DNA of 64,000 nt from VFMC01 sp040380855. Its GTDB lineage: Bacteria; Actinomycetota; Acidimicrobiia; Acidimicrobiales; Ilumatobacteraceae. The DNA is taken from assembly GCA_040380855.1 (NCBI GenBank), contig JBEIIG010000012.1, positions 4,775-68,774 on the forward strand, in the 5' to 3' direction. Shown in pieces: positions 41,892 to 50,860 of the stretch. The first letter of the stretch is position 1, and every line of letters starts with the position of its first letter. The position numbers and the translations under genes are program-made. Below the pieces are notes generated by a model. That model was not told where the DNA came from, did no database searches, and saw only the letters and a list, made by a program, of their open reading frames with translations.

Positions 41892-44106
41892 GCACCGCTT
41901 CGATCCCGTGGATGATGCCGTTTCCGGCACGGATGTCGGGAACGATCACCGCCACACCGTTCACGCGCACTGCATCGGTGCGGCTGATTCCCACTTCCAC
42001 ACCGCTGAGCGTGGGCAGTGTGCCGTCGGTGAGCGAACCCGAATCACGTTGGCCCGGCACCACGTGGTACAGCAGCAGGCTGCGCAGAGCCTGCGGATCG
42101 CTGATCAGTGCGGCGAGCACCTCGGGGCCTGCAGCGGCGAACGCATCGTTGGTCGGGGCGAAGATCGTGAACGGCCCGGGCTGGGTGAGTTCATCGCGGA
42201 GCCCGGCGATGATGATGAGGCCGGCGACGGTGGTGAACCGCGGATCGGAAGCCAGGGTGTCGACGATGTCGGGGCTGTCGGGCAGGGTGACCGGGGGCTC
42301 GGTGGTGGGCGGCGGCGGAACGGTGGTGGTGGACGGCGCCGGCGGCTCGGGCTGGTTGGCCAGGCCCTGCTCGTAGGCGGCCTTCAGTGTTGCTGCGTCG
42401 ATCACACCGGTCTGTGGCACCCCGAGTGCTGCCTGCATCGCCTTCACGGCATCGATCACGGCCTGCGAGTAGATGCCGTCGATCGGGCCACGGTAGAGGC
42501 CGAGCTGGGTGAGCAGCAGCTGCAGGTCGGCGGTGGCCTGGCTGATGGTGGCTGCGCCGCTGCCCAACTTGGCGCGCAGGGCCTCGTCGGTGGCCTGGTC
42601 GTACTGCCCGGTGGCCGGCAGGCCCACCGAGGTCTGGAAGGCGGCCACCGCAGCGATCACCTCGTCGTCGTAGATGCCGTCGATCGGGCCCTGGTAGAAG
42701 CCGAGCAGGGTGAGCTTGCCCTGCAGGTTGGTGGTGAACCCTGCCGAGGCGATCGCCGATTCGTACTCGGCCTGCTGGCGCTGGCCGGCGATGTCGATGT
42801 CGACGGTCGTGGTCTCGCTGAGGGTGCCCCCGGCGACGACGGTGCTGGTGAAGCGTGCGCTCGACGGGTCGCCGTTGGCGTCGAAGCCGATCGTGCCGCT
42901 GCGACCGTCGAAGTCGATGTCTTCTCCGGCGCGGAGCTTGCTGATGCAGTCGGCAAAGGTGGTGCAGGCCACGCCACCGGTGGTGACCGCTGCCAGTTGT
43001 GCGGCGAGGGTGGTGGCGTCGGTGCTGCCCGATGCCTCGGCGGCGAGCGCGAGCGACACGGCGCAGTCGTAGACCTGGGCGGCGTACACCACCTGCCCGT
43101 TGGGATTGCGCTCGACGAGCGATGCCGTGTAGTCGCGTGCGCCGGTGGTGCCGATGATCGTCACCCCGTCGGCCTTGGTGGGATCGTCGGGGAAGGCCTG
43201 GGCGGCCAAGCGCGGGGCGAACATGCCGTCGAGTCCGATGATCGAGGTGGTGGCGACCCCGGCCTTCACGAGCGATGCCAGCAGCGCTGCGCCTTCGCCG
43301 TAGCTGACGAGCACCACCTGCTGCGCCCCGGCGGCCGCAACCGCTGCGGCGGTGTCGGAGAACAGCACCGTCGACGACGAGTAGGGGATGACGGTGGCGG
43401 GGATGCCCTGCGAGGTGAGGGCAACCGTCAGACCTGCGCCCACCCCGACGCCGTAGGCGTCGTCGCGTGCGACGACGGCCACCGACCCGCCGTCGGTGAG
43501 TCGCTGGCGCAGCGTGTCGACGATGTGGGCGACGAGGTGTTCGTCGGAGACGGCCGTGCGATAGAGGCGACCGGTCGTGTCGGCGGTGCTGAGCGACGGC
43601 GCGGTGGCCGAACCCGAGCACGCCACCATGCCGGCGGCTTCGAGCGCCGGGATCATCGCGGTGGCGCTGGTGCTGCCTGCCGGCCCGACGATGGCGTTCG
43701 CTCCGGCGCTGACGGCGTCGGTGACGGTGCGGCCCACGTCGCCGCTGCGTGGCTCGGTGATCGTGGTCATCGCCACCGAACCGCCGAGCACGCCGCCCGT
43801 GGCGTTCATGTCGTTCAGGGCGTCTTCCATGCCGCGGCGCTGGGCGGTCGCGAGATCGCCCAGCAGGCCGGCAGCGGGCTCGACGTAGGCGAGGGTGAAC
43901 GCGGTTGCCGCCACGGGCGGGGCCTCGGTGGTGGTGGGCGCCTCCGTAGTAGCGGCCGACGTGGTCTCGGCGCTCGAGGCGGGCGCTGCGGTGGTGGACG
44001 CGCTCTCGTCGTCGCCACTGCAGGCCGAGGCGGCGAGCGCAGCGATCACGCCGAGGGCGGTGAGCCGGAGCACTCGACGGCGAGTGCGGAACGGGGTTGC
44101 GGACAT
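41869..44106 (-). CDS. Chimeric lipoprotein: ABC-type binding protein, two peptidoglycan-binding domains, fasciclin domain
   Basis: The 745-residue protein has lipobox ASAC (Cys about residue 29) and a Thr/Ala linker. A type-1 periplasmic-binding fold follows (about 70-430; AYVEPAAGLLGDLATAQRRG, IVGPAGSTSATAMIPALEAA, VVLVSYGEGAALLASLVKAG), as in branched-chain amino acid binding proteins. Two peptidoglycan-binding_1 repeats share the core GPIDGIY (LGFYQGPIDGIYDDEVIAAV and LGLYRGPIDGIYSQAVIDAV). A Pro/Thr linker leads to a C-terminal FAS1 domain with GPFTIFAPTNDAFAA and LLLYHVVPGQ. GGAGGT precedes the ATG. No ABC permease genes are nearby, so sensing or wall-anchored adhesion is as likely as transport. 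Confidence 0.85.
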   Translation of the reverse strand: MSATPFRTRRRVLRLTALGVIAALAASACSGDDESASTTAAPASSAETTSAATTEAPTTTEAPPVAATAFTLAYVEPAAGLLGDLATAQRRGMEDALNDMNATGGVLGGSVAMTTITEPRSGDVGRTVTDAVSAGANAIVGPAGSTSATAMIPALEAAGMVACSGSATAPSLSTADTTGRLYRTAVSDEHLVAHIVDTLRQRLTDGGSVAVVARDDAYGVGVGAGLTVALTSQGIPATVIPYSSSTVLFSDTAAAVAAAGAQQVVLVSYGEGAALLASLVKAGVATTSIIGLDGMFAPRLAAQAFPDDPTKADGVTIIGTTGARDYTASLVERNPNGQVVYAAQVYDCAVSLALAAEASGSTDATTLAAQLAAVTTGGVACTTFADCISKLRAGEDIDFDGRSGTIGFDANGDPSSARFTSTVVAGGTLSETTTVDIDIAGQRQQAEYESAIASAGFTTNLQGKLTLLGFYQGPIDGIYDDEVIAAVAAFQTSVGLPATGQYDQATDEALRAKLGSGAATISQATADLQLLLTQLGLYRGPIDGIYSQAVIDAVKAMQAALGVPQTGVIDAATLKAAYEQGLANQPEPPAPSTTTVPPPPTTEPPVTLPDSPDIVDTLASDPRFTTVAGLIIIAGLRDELTQPGPFTIFAPTNDAFAAAGPEVLAALISDPQALRSLLLYHVVPGQRDSGSLTDGTLPTLSGVEVGISRTDAVRVNGVAVIVPDIRAGNGIIHGIEAVLSPATPL

Positions 44107-44254
44107 GTCGACCTCCACAGAGCGATCTCGGTGAGACAGTACCGCTCCGCGACGACGGCGCCAGGCGCTAATCAAGCAAACCTTTGACAACATGTCGGCG
44201 GGTTGCCGGTGAGGCCCAGCGCCTCGAACCCGACAGGCACCCGCCGGTGAACCA

Positions 44255-44329
44255 TGGTGCCCCCCCTCGGGCTCGAACCGAGAACCTGCGGATTAAGAGT
44301 CCGTTGCTCTGCCATTGAGCTAGAGGGGC
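44255..44329 (-). tRNA. tRNA-Lys (anticodon CTT)
   Basis: The minus strand folds as a cloverleaf: acceptor GCCCCTC with GGGGGGC, D arm GCTC/GAGC, anticodon loop CTCTTAA giving CTT, and T arm CTCGG-TTCGAGC-CCGAG. The discriminator is A and the 3' CCA is encoded (44257-44255). Confidence 0.95.
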
Positions 44330-44409
44330 ATATGCCAGTGACGGAGTGTACGGAATCGCCACGCACGGTCACAAGCCAGATACCCCGCAGCAGGTGCTGC
44401 GAGGCTTCG

Positions 44410-44483
44410 GGTGACCGACGGGACTCGAACCCGCGACGTCCAGTACCACAAACTGGTGCTCTACCAACTGAGCTACGATCACC
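44410..44483 (-). tRNA. tRNA-His (anticodon GTG)
   Basis: The minus strand gives acceptor GTGATCG/CGGTCAC with the extra 5' G at -1 opposite discriminator C73, the hallmark of tRNA-His. The D arm is GCTC/GAGC, the anticodon loop TTGTGGT gives GTG, and the T arm is GCGGG-TTCGAGT-CCCGT. The 3' CCA is not encoded, unlike in the neighbouring tRNA-Lys. Confidence 0.95.
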
Positions 44484-44555
44484 AAGGGTTCCCTAGTGTG
44501 CCATATCGCAGGGTGAGTTCCACCAGTCGGTTCCGATCCGTCGCCGAACGGCCCG

Positions 44556-44599
44556 TTCACGATGGAATCCGTTGTGCGCTACACTTCCGGGAACGTGTT
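44556..44599 (+). promoter_or_regulatory. Promoter and inverted repeat before the class III aminotransferase
   Basis: TTCACG (44556-44561) and TACACT (44580-44585) are spaced 18 bp and fit a -35/-10 pair. Immediately downstream, over the likely transcription start, the arms GGAAC and GTTCC are separated by GT (44588-44599), a short operator-like inverted repeat. GAGGGGA before the ATG at 44615 is the ribosome-binding site. The 2-bp spacer differs from the 4-bp spacer of the LexA boxes. Confidence 0.5.
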
Positions 44600-44614
44600 C
44601 CGCGAGGGGAAACC

Positions 44615-45988
44615 ATGAGTGCCACGGAATCCATCAGCCATTCGCAGCTCGTCGAACGAGCTCGACAGATCACCGCCCGTGAACTGCAGTCATACGCTCG
44701 GCGTACGGCGGGTTCGCAGCGGGCCAACGAACGGGCACGGGCCGTGCTGCCGATGGGGGTCCCATCGAGCTTCCAGGCCTACGACCCGCACCCCATCGTG
44801 GTGCGGCGGGCCCAAGAGGCCTGGATGGAAGACGTCGACGGCAACCGCTACATCGACTTCGACATGGGGTTCGGGGCGTTGTTCTCGGGCCATTGCCATC
44901 CGGCGGTACGATCCGCCGTCGAGCGGCAACTCGACGACGGCACCCTGTTCGTCACCCCGTGCGAGCTCAACGCCGAGGTCGCCGAGATGCTCGGCCAGCG
45001 CTACGGCCTGCCGATGTGGCGGTTCACCAACTCGGGCACCGAAGCGACGATGGACGCCATCCGCGTCGCCCGTGGCGTCACCGGGCGCGAGAAGATCGTC
45101 AAGGTCGAGGGCGGTTATCACGGTCACCACGACGAAGTGATGATCTCGATGAAGCCGCCGCTCGCCCTCGCCGGCCCGGCCGACGCACCGACGCCCATCC
45201 CGGCCACGGCCGGTATCACCTCCGCGGTGCTCGCCGACACGCTCGTCATCCCGTACAACGATGCCGCCGCGCTCGAGCGCGTGCTGGCGGCCGGCGATGT
45301 GGCTGCCTTCATCGTCGAGCCGGTGATGGAGAACATCGGCATCTGCCTGCCTCAGCCCGGGTATCTCGAAGCGGTGCGCGAGATCACTCGTCGCTACGGC
45401 ACGATGCTGATCTTCGACGAGGTGAAGACCGGAATCACGGCCGGCTGGAGCGGTGCCACCGGTGCGCTCGGCGTGCAGCCCGACCTGGTGTCGCTCGCCA
45501 AGAGCATCGGCGGCGGTCTGCCGCTCGGCGCCTTCGGCGGCACCCGCGACTGCATGGATCAGATCACGTCGGGCAAGGTGCTGCACCTCGGCACCTACAA
45601 CGGCAACCCGCTCTGCATGGCCGCTGCCAAAGCAGTGCTGGCCGAGGTGTGCACGCCGGCCGTCACGGCCGAGGTGATCGCCCGCAACGCCCGACTGGTG
45701 GCAGCGTGCGCCGACATCATCGATCGTGCCGGCCTGCCCGCTCACACCGTGCAGTTCGGTGCCAAGGGGTGCGTCACGTGGTCGGTCGAGCCGATCCGCA
45801 ACTACCGCGACTACAAAGCGACCGACTTCGACCTGGCCTTCGCCCAGTGGATGCACGGCATCAACCGCGGTGTGCTGCTGCCTCCCGGTCTCGACGAGCA
45901 GTGGCTCATCTCGGTGCTGCACACCGACGCCGATGCCATGCACTACGCCGACGTGTTCGCCGAGTTCGTCGACGAACTCACCGCCTGA
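44615..45988 (+). CDS. Class III aminotransferase, glutamate-1-semialdehyde aminomutase-like
   Basis: The 457-residue PLP enzyme shows YIDFDMGFGALFSGHCHPAV, WRFTNSGTEATMDAIRVARG, VEGGYHGHHDE, LIFDEVKTG and the PLP-lysine block LVSLAKSIGGGLPLG. The order and spacing are those of glutamate-1-semialdehyde 2,1-aminomutases, but the N-terminal signature GVNSPVRAF is replaced by GVPSSFQAYDPHP. It is therefore probably a paralogue (transaminase or aminomutase) and not the heme HemL. It stands alone with its own promoter next to two tRNA genes. Confidence 0.83.
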   Translation: MSATESISHSQLVERARQITARELQSYARRTAGSQRANERARAVLPMGVPSSFQAYDPHPIVVRRAQEAWMEDVDGNRYIDFDMGFGALFSGHCHPAVRSAVERQLDDGTLFVTPCELNAEVAEMLGQRYGLPMWRFTNSGTEATMDAIRVARGVTGREKIVKVEGGYHGHHDEVMISMKPPLALAGPADAPTPIPATAGITSAVLADTLVIPYNDAAALERVLAAGDVAAFIVEPVMENIGICLPQPGYLEAVREITRRYGTMLIFDEVKTGITAGWSGATGALGVQPDLVSLAKSIGGGLPLGAFGGTRDCMDQITSGKVLHLGTYNGNPLCMAAAKAVLAEVCTPAVTAEVIARNARLVAACADIIDRAGLPAHTVQFGAKGCVTWSVEPIRNYRDYKATDFDLAFAQWMHGINRGVLLPPGLDEQWLISVLHTDADAMHYADVFAEFVDELTA

Positions 45989-45994
45989 GGCGGC

Positions 45995-46813
45995 TCAGCT
46001 CCAGCGCCGCTCTTCGCGGTAGCGATAGGTGCTGATCGGCGCGCTCCAGCGACTGCGGCGACCCATGCGGGTCGACAGCCCGTACAGGCCCAGGCCGATC
46101 AACGCCAGCAGCAGGGTGACCACGAACATGCCCGTCAGCGATGCCTTGGCGTTGCTGGCGGGGATGTTCGCCCAGATGCTGTCGTCGAGCACGGTGGGCA
46201 CGAACGCTGGGACCACGTAGCCGAACACGAACACCACGGCGGCCACCACCATCAAGCCGATTCCCATGCTGCGGGCCAGTACATCGGCCTCGGGTCGGGT
46301 GAGCAGGCACAGGATGAAGAACACCAGGGCCGCGATCGCTGCGATGGGCACCAGCAGATCGAGCACCGAATCGGTGACAGCGAGGGCGCCGACACGCGGC
46401 ACGTCGAGGGGCAGCGGGGGGAGCACCGCGGCGCGCTCGTCGCGGACGATCTGGACCAGCTGTGCCGGGCTGACGGCCACCGGCGCGTCGCTGTGGCCCA
46501 CCAGATGGGCGTGCACGTCGGCGAGGACATCGGCCGTCAGGTCGGCGCCTGCCGGGATCGCCAACACCTGCTCGACGGTGGCCAGCACCCGGATGGGGGC
46601 GTTGGTGTCGCCCGGATACATCGCGTCCGCCGTGCCGTCGGCGATCAGTCGGCCGAAATCGCTGCGCAACGCAGTGTCGCTCATGATGGCAGCGGCCGAT
46701 TCGCGGGTGGACTCGGGCGACAGCATCGTGCGCTGCAGCAACCAGCCGCCGATGGCGATGCACGCGCATCCGAAGGCGATGGCGAACAGCAGACCGGCGA
46801 TGGGACGACGCAC
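45995..46813 (-). CDS. Membrane protein with extracytoplasmic loop, function unknown
   Basis: The 272-residue protein has four predicted membrane segments: PIAGLLFAIAFGCACIAIGG near the N terminus, then LLVPIAAIAALVFFILCLL, MGIGLMVVAAVVFVFGYVVP and GMFVVTLLLALIGLGLYGL. A soluble region of about 100 residues separates the first and second helices and contains LRSDFGRLIADGTADAM. The C-terminal tail is basic. The start is a GTG at 46813. Family not recognised. Confidence 0.72.
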   Translation of the reverse strand: MRRPIAGLLFAIAFGCACIAIGGWLLQRTMLSPESTRESAAAIMSDTALRSDFGRLIADGTADAMYPGDTNAPIRVLATVEQVLAIPAGADLTADVLADVHAHLVGHSDAPVAVSPAQLVQIVRDERAAVLPPLPLDVPRVGALAVTDSVLDLLVPIAAIAALVFFILCLLTRPEADVLARSMGIGLMVVAAVVFVFGYVVPAFVPTVLDDSIWANIPASNAKASLTGMFVVTLLLALIGLGLYGLSTRMGRRSRWSAPISTYRYREERRWS

Positions 46814-46886
46814 CGCGCCATTGTTGCCGATGCACGGGTGTGTCGCGAACGCGGGTGTGCAGAGCCGACGGGCCTAGGGTGAAGCC

Positions 46887-47354
46887 GTGCCCGTCAGCCG
46901 ACCGTCGTTCCCCGTGATGGCAGCGCGAGCGATCACCCTCCGGTGCCCGTGGTGCGCCGGCCGTCGGACGTTCCTCCGCGGCTGGTTCCGCCGTCACCCC
47001 CGGTGCCGCACCTGCGGGATCGCATGGGACCGCGAGGAGGGGTTCGAGTTGGGCGCTGTCACGGTGAACACGGCGATCACGTTCGGCGCTGTCGCCATCT
47101 GTATGGCGGTGGGCTTCGTCGCCACGGCTCCCGATATCCCGGTGTTGCCGCTGATGCTGGCCATCGGCGCAGTCGGGGCGGTGGTGCCGGTGGTGGCCTA
47201 TCCGTTCTCGTACACGCTCTGGTTGGCGTTCGACCTGGCGGTGCACCCTCCCGAGGCCGACGAACTGGCTGCGGCGGCTCGCACCGTGAGCGATGCGACC
47301 GCTGCCGATGCGGGTCAGCGCGACGAGCGGCGGGCCCGCACGCGTTCGAGGTAG
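46887..47354 (+). CDS. DUF983-like protein with zinc ribbon and membrane helices
   Basis: The 155-residue protein has an N-terminal zinc ribbon (RCPWCAGRR and HPRCRTCGIAW) followed by two membrane segments, the DUF983 architecture. GTG 46887 lies exactly 6 nt after TAGGGT (46875-46880) with no Shine-Dalgarno. Its last 40 bp overlap the end of the convergent enoyl-CoA hydratase gene. Confidence 0.75.
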   Translation: MPVSRPSFPVMAARAITLRCPWCAGRRTFLRGWFRRHPRCRTCGIAWDREEGFELGAVTVNTAITFGAVAICMAVGFVATAPDIPVLPLMLAIGAVGAVVPVVAYPFSYTLWLAFDLAVHPPEADELAAAARTVSDATAADAGQRDERRARTRSR

Positions 47355-48097
47355 GCGGCGGCCGAGGCGCGACCTTCCGGATCGCGCAGGCCGGCGCGGA
47401 GGCCGTCGGCATCTGCCCAGCTGCGACCGGTGCCCACCATCGACTCGGTCACGGCGTTCACGTGGGCCTTGGTCTCGAGCAACGCCAGTTTCGGCTTGGC
47501 GACCAGTTGCGCCACCAGGTCGTCGACCGCGCGGTCGAGTTCGTCGTCGGCTACGACCCGGTTCAGGAATCCGGCGCGCAGTGCCTCGTCGGCGTCGAAC
47601 GGTCGACAGGTCATCACCAGTTCCTTGGTGAGCGCCGGGCCGAGCTCGCGGACCAGGCGGGGGATACCTCCCCAGGCGAGCGGGATGCCGAGGTCGACCT
47701 CGGGGATCGAGAAGCGGGCCGAGGATGCGGCGATGCGCAGATCGCACCCTGCCGCCACCACCAGGCCGCCTCCCACACACCATCCGTGCAGGCGCGCGAC
47801 GGTGACGGCGCGCATCTCGTCGAGGGCGCGCGCCATGCGCCAGCCCTGCTGCGAGTCCTCGGGCGGCGCTGCGGCCGAGAACCCCGAGAGGTCGGCGCCT
47901 GCCGAGAACGCACGGCCCGCTCCCGACACCACCACCACCTTCAAGTCGAGGTGTTCGTCGAACCAGCGGGCCGCCAGCTCGATCTCGCGCAGCGTCTGCG
48001 TGCTGAGTGGGTTCAGTCGATCGGGGCGATTCAACTGCAGCGAACCGAGCTGCCCGTCGACCGTGACGACGATGTTCTCGAAGGCGGGGGCGTCCAT
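47315..48097 (-). CDS. Enoyl-CoA hydratase/isomerase family protein
   Basis: The 260-residue crotonase-like protein shows LQLNRPDRLNPLSTQTLREI, the oxyanion-hole segments VSGAGRAFSAGADLSGF and LHGWCVGGGLVVAAGCDLRI, and PEVDLGIPLAWGGIPRLV. Gene context does not fix the substrate. The ATG at 48097 is 7 nt after TAGGGT on the minus strand, so the mRNA is likely leaderless. It is divergent from recA across the recA promoter region. Confidence 0.85.
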   Translation of the reverse strand: MDAPAFENIVVTVDGQLGSLQLNRPDRLNPLSTQTLREIELAARWFDEHLDLKVVVVSGAGRAFSAGADLSGFSAAAPPEDSQQGWRMARALDEMRAVTVARLHGWCVGGGLVVAAGCDLRIAASSARFSIPEVDLGIPLAWGGIPRLVRELGPALTKELVMTCRPFDADEALRAGFLNRVVADDELDRAVDDLVAQLVAKPKLALLETKAHVNAVTESMVGTGRSWADADGLRAGLRDPEGRASAAAYLERVRARRSSR

Positions 48098-48144
48098 GCG
48101 GGCGACCCTAGCGACGCCGACATCACGTCGGGTCCGTTCGATGC

Positions 48145-48173
48145 TTGATCGAACGGTTGTTCGTAACTACACT
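48145..48173 (+). promoter_or_regulatory. recA promoter with LexA (SOS) box in the spacer
   Basis: TTGATC (48145-48150) and TACACT (48168-48173) form a 17-bp-spaced sigma-70 promoter. The perfect actinobacterial SOS box CGAAC-GGTT-GTTCG (48150-48163) lies between the two hexamers, where bound LexA would block polymerase. The recA leader of about 150 nt carries GAGGAGA before the ATG. Confidence 0.88.
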
Positions 48174-48326
48174 CCTGTCGTTCGAACAACCCGGTCGCAC
48201 CAAACCGTGTCACACCCCCTCCGTAGGGTTCCCGACAGCGAGCGACAACAGCAAGCAACCACCCATCGGGTCGAGGTTCGGCCCCGCATCAGCACACGCA
48301 GCACACGCACCAGAGGAGACACGGAC

Positions 48327-49373
<1,047 letters not shown>

Positions 49374-49379
49374 CCGCCG

Positions 49380-49414
49380 CCGGTGGCCGGGCCGAGATGC
49401 GGCTCGGCCACCGG
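49380..49414 (+). terminator. Strong hairpin terminator between recA and miaB
   Basis: CCGGTGGCCGGGCC (49380-49393) pairs with GGCTCGGCCACCGG (49401-49414) as a 14-bp stem with one G-T wobble and a 7-nt loop. It starts 7 bp after the recA stop. No T tract follows, as is usual for GC-rich actinobacterial terminators. TAGCCT for miaB begins 15 bp later. Confidence 0.7.
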
Positions 49415-49441
49415 TGCCGCGATCGCGGTAGCCTCACCAGG

Positions 49442-50860
49442 GTGACCCGTCGCTACATCGTGCGCACCTATGGGTGCCAGATGAACGAACACGACTCCGA
49501 GCGCATCGCCGGCCTACTCGAGGCCGACGGGCTGGTTCCCGCTGTCGATGAAGACGATGCCGACGTCGTGGTGCTGAACACCTGTTGTATCCGCGAGAAC
49601 GCCGACAACAAGCTCTACGGCAACCTCGGGCACCTGAAGTCGTGGAAAGAGCGTGCCGATGGTCGCCAGATCGTCGTCGCCGGCTGCCTGGCTCAGAAGG
49701 ATCGTGAGGTGGTGCGTCAGCGGGCGCCGTGGACCGATGTGGTGCTGGGCACGCACAACGTGCACCGTACGGCTGAACTGTTGCAGCACGCGGGTCGGCA
49801 TGGGGCGGTCACCGAGATCTTCGACGAGGCCGTCATCGACGACCACACGCTGTTCCCATCGGCCCTGCCGGCCCGGCGCGAGACCACCTACAACGCGTGG
49901 GTCACCATCCAGATCGGCTGCGACAACTCGTGCGCGTTCTGCATCGTGCCAGCCGTGCGTGGTGCCGAGATCAGTCGACCGTTCGACGACGTGGTCGACG
50001 AGGTGGCCTCGCTGGCCCGCCAGGGTGTCACCGAGGTCACGCTGCTGGGCCAGAACGTGAACAGCTACGGGCGCGATCTGCAGCTGGCGGCTCGCCGCGA
50101 CGGTGCAACCGATGTGTCGCTGCGGCCGTTGTTCGCCGACCTGCTCACCGCCGTCAGTGCGGTGGCCGGCATCCGCCGGGTGCGCTTCACCAGTCCGCAC
50201 CCGAAAGACATGCGCCCCGAGACCTTTGCGGCGATGGGTGCCAACGCGACGGTCTGCGAACACCTCCACTACCCGCTGCAGTCGGGCTCCGACCGACTGC
50301 TCGCAGTGATGCACCGCGGCTACACCGCCGAGCGGTATCTCGAGCGGCTCGCTCAGGCCCGTGCAGCAGTCGACGACCTCGCCGTGTCGACCGACATCAT
50401 CGTCGGGTTCCCGGGTGAGACCGACGACGACTTCGAGCGCACCCTCGAGGTGGCGGCTGCTGCCGAGTACGACTACGCCTACACGTTCATCTTCTCGCCG
50501 CGCGAGGGCACCGAGGCTGCGACGATGGTCGATCAGTTCGTCGATCCCGCTGTGGTCGCCGAGCGGTTCGAACGGTTGCGGGTGGTGGTCGAGCGCAGCG
50601 CAATCGCCAAGCACCGAGCCCGGATCGGCCGCATCGAAGAGGTGCTCGTCGAAGGTCCGAGCCGCAAGGACCCGGCGATCCTGTCGGGCCGGACCCGCCA
50701 GAACAAGCTCGTCCACTTCCGCCCCAGGGTGCCGGTGCGCACCGGGGCATATGCCACCGTCGAGATCACGGGCGCCGCACCGCATCACCTCAGCGGTGAA
50801 CTGCGCGACGTGTTGAGCGAACCCACCCACAAGCGCCGGCTCGACGTCGTGGCCGTGTGA
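49442..50860 (+). CDS. miaB: tRNA-2-methylthio-N6-dimethylallyladenosine synthase MiaB
   Basis: The 472-residue radical-SAM methylthiotransferase adds the ms2 group to i6A37. The N-terminal UPF0004 domain has cluster Cys in RTYGCQMNEHDSERI, NTCCIREN and AGCLAQ. The radical-SAM motif is CDNSCAFCIVPAVRG, and the TRAM domain lies at the end. GTG 49442 is 7 nt after TAGCCT (49429-49434) with no Shine-Dalgarno. Its stop overlaps the miaA start (GTGA), giving a coupled miaB-miaA-dapF-hflX operon. Confidence 0.96.
   Translation: MTRRYIVRTYGCQMNEHDSERIAGLLEADGLVPAVDEDDADVVVLNTCCIRENADNKLYGNLGHLKSWKERADGRQIVVAGCLAQKDREVVRQRAPWTDVVLGTHNVHRTAELLQHAGRHGAVTEIFDEAVIDDHTLFPSALPARRETTYNAWVTIQIGCDNSCAFCIVPAVRGAEISRPFDDVVDEVASLARQGVTEVTLLGQNVNSYGRDLQLAARRDGATDVSLRPLFADLLTAVSAVAGIRRVRFTSPHPKDMRPETFAAMGANATVCEHLHYPLQSGSDRLLAVMHRGYTAERYLERLAQARAAVDDLAVSTDIIVGFPGETDDDFERTLEVAAAAEYDYAYTFIFSPREGTEAATMVDQFVDPAVVAERFERLRVVVERSAIAKHRARIGRIEEVLVEGPSRKDPAILSGRTRQNKLVHFRPRVPVRTGAYATVEITGAAPHHLSGELRDVLSEPTHKRRLDVVAV

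Noticed and set aside
44588..44599. GGAACGTGTTCC as an SOS box
   Set aside because: The arm spacing is 2 bp, whereas the clear LexA boxes at recA and lexA have 4 bp.
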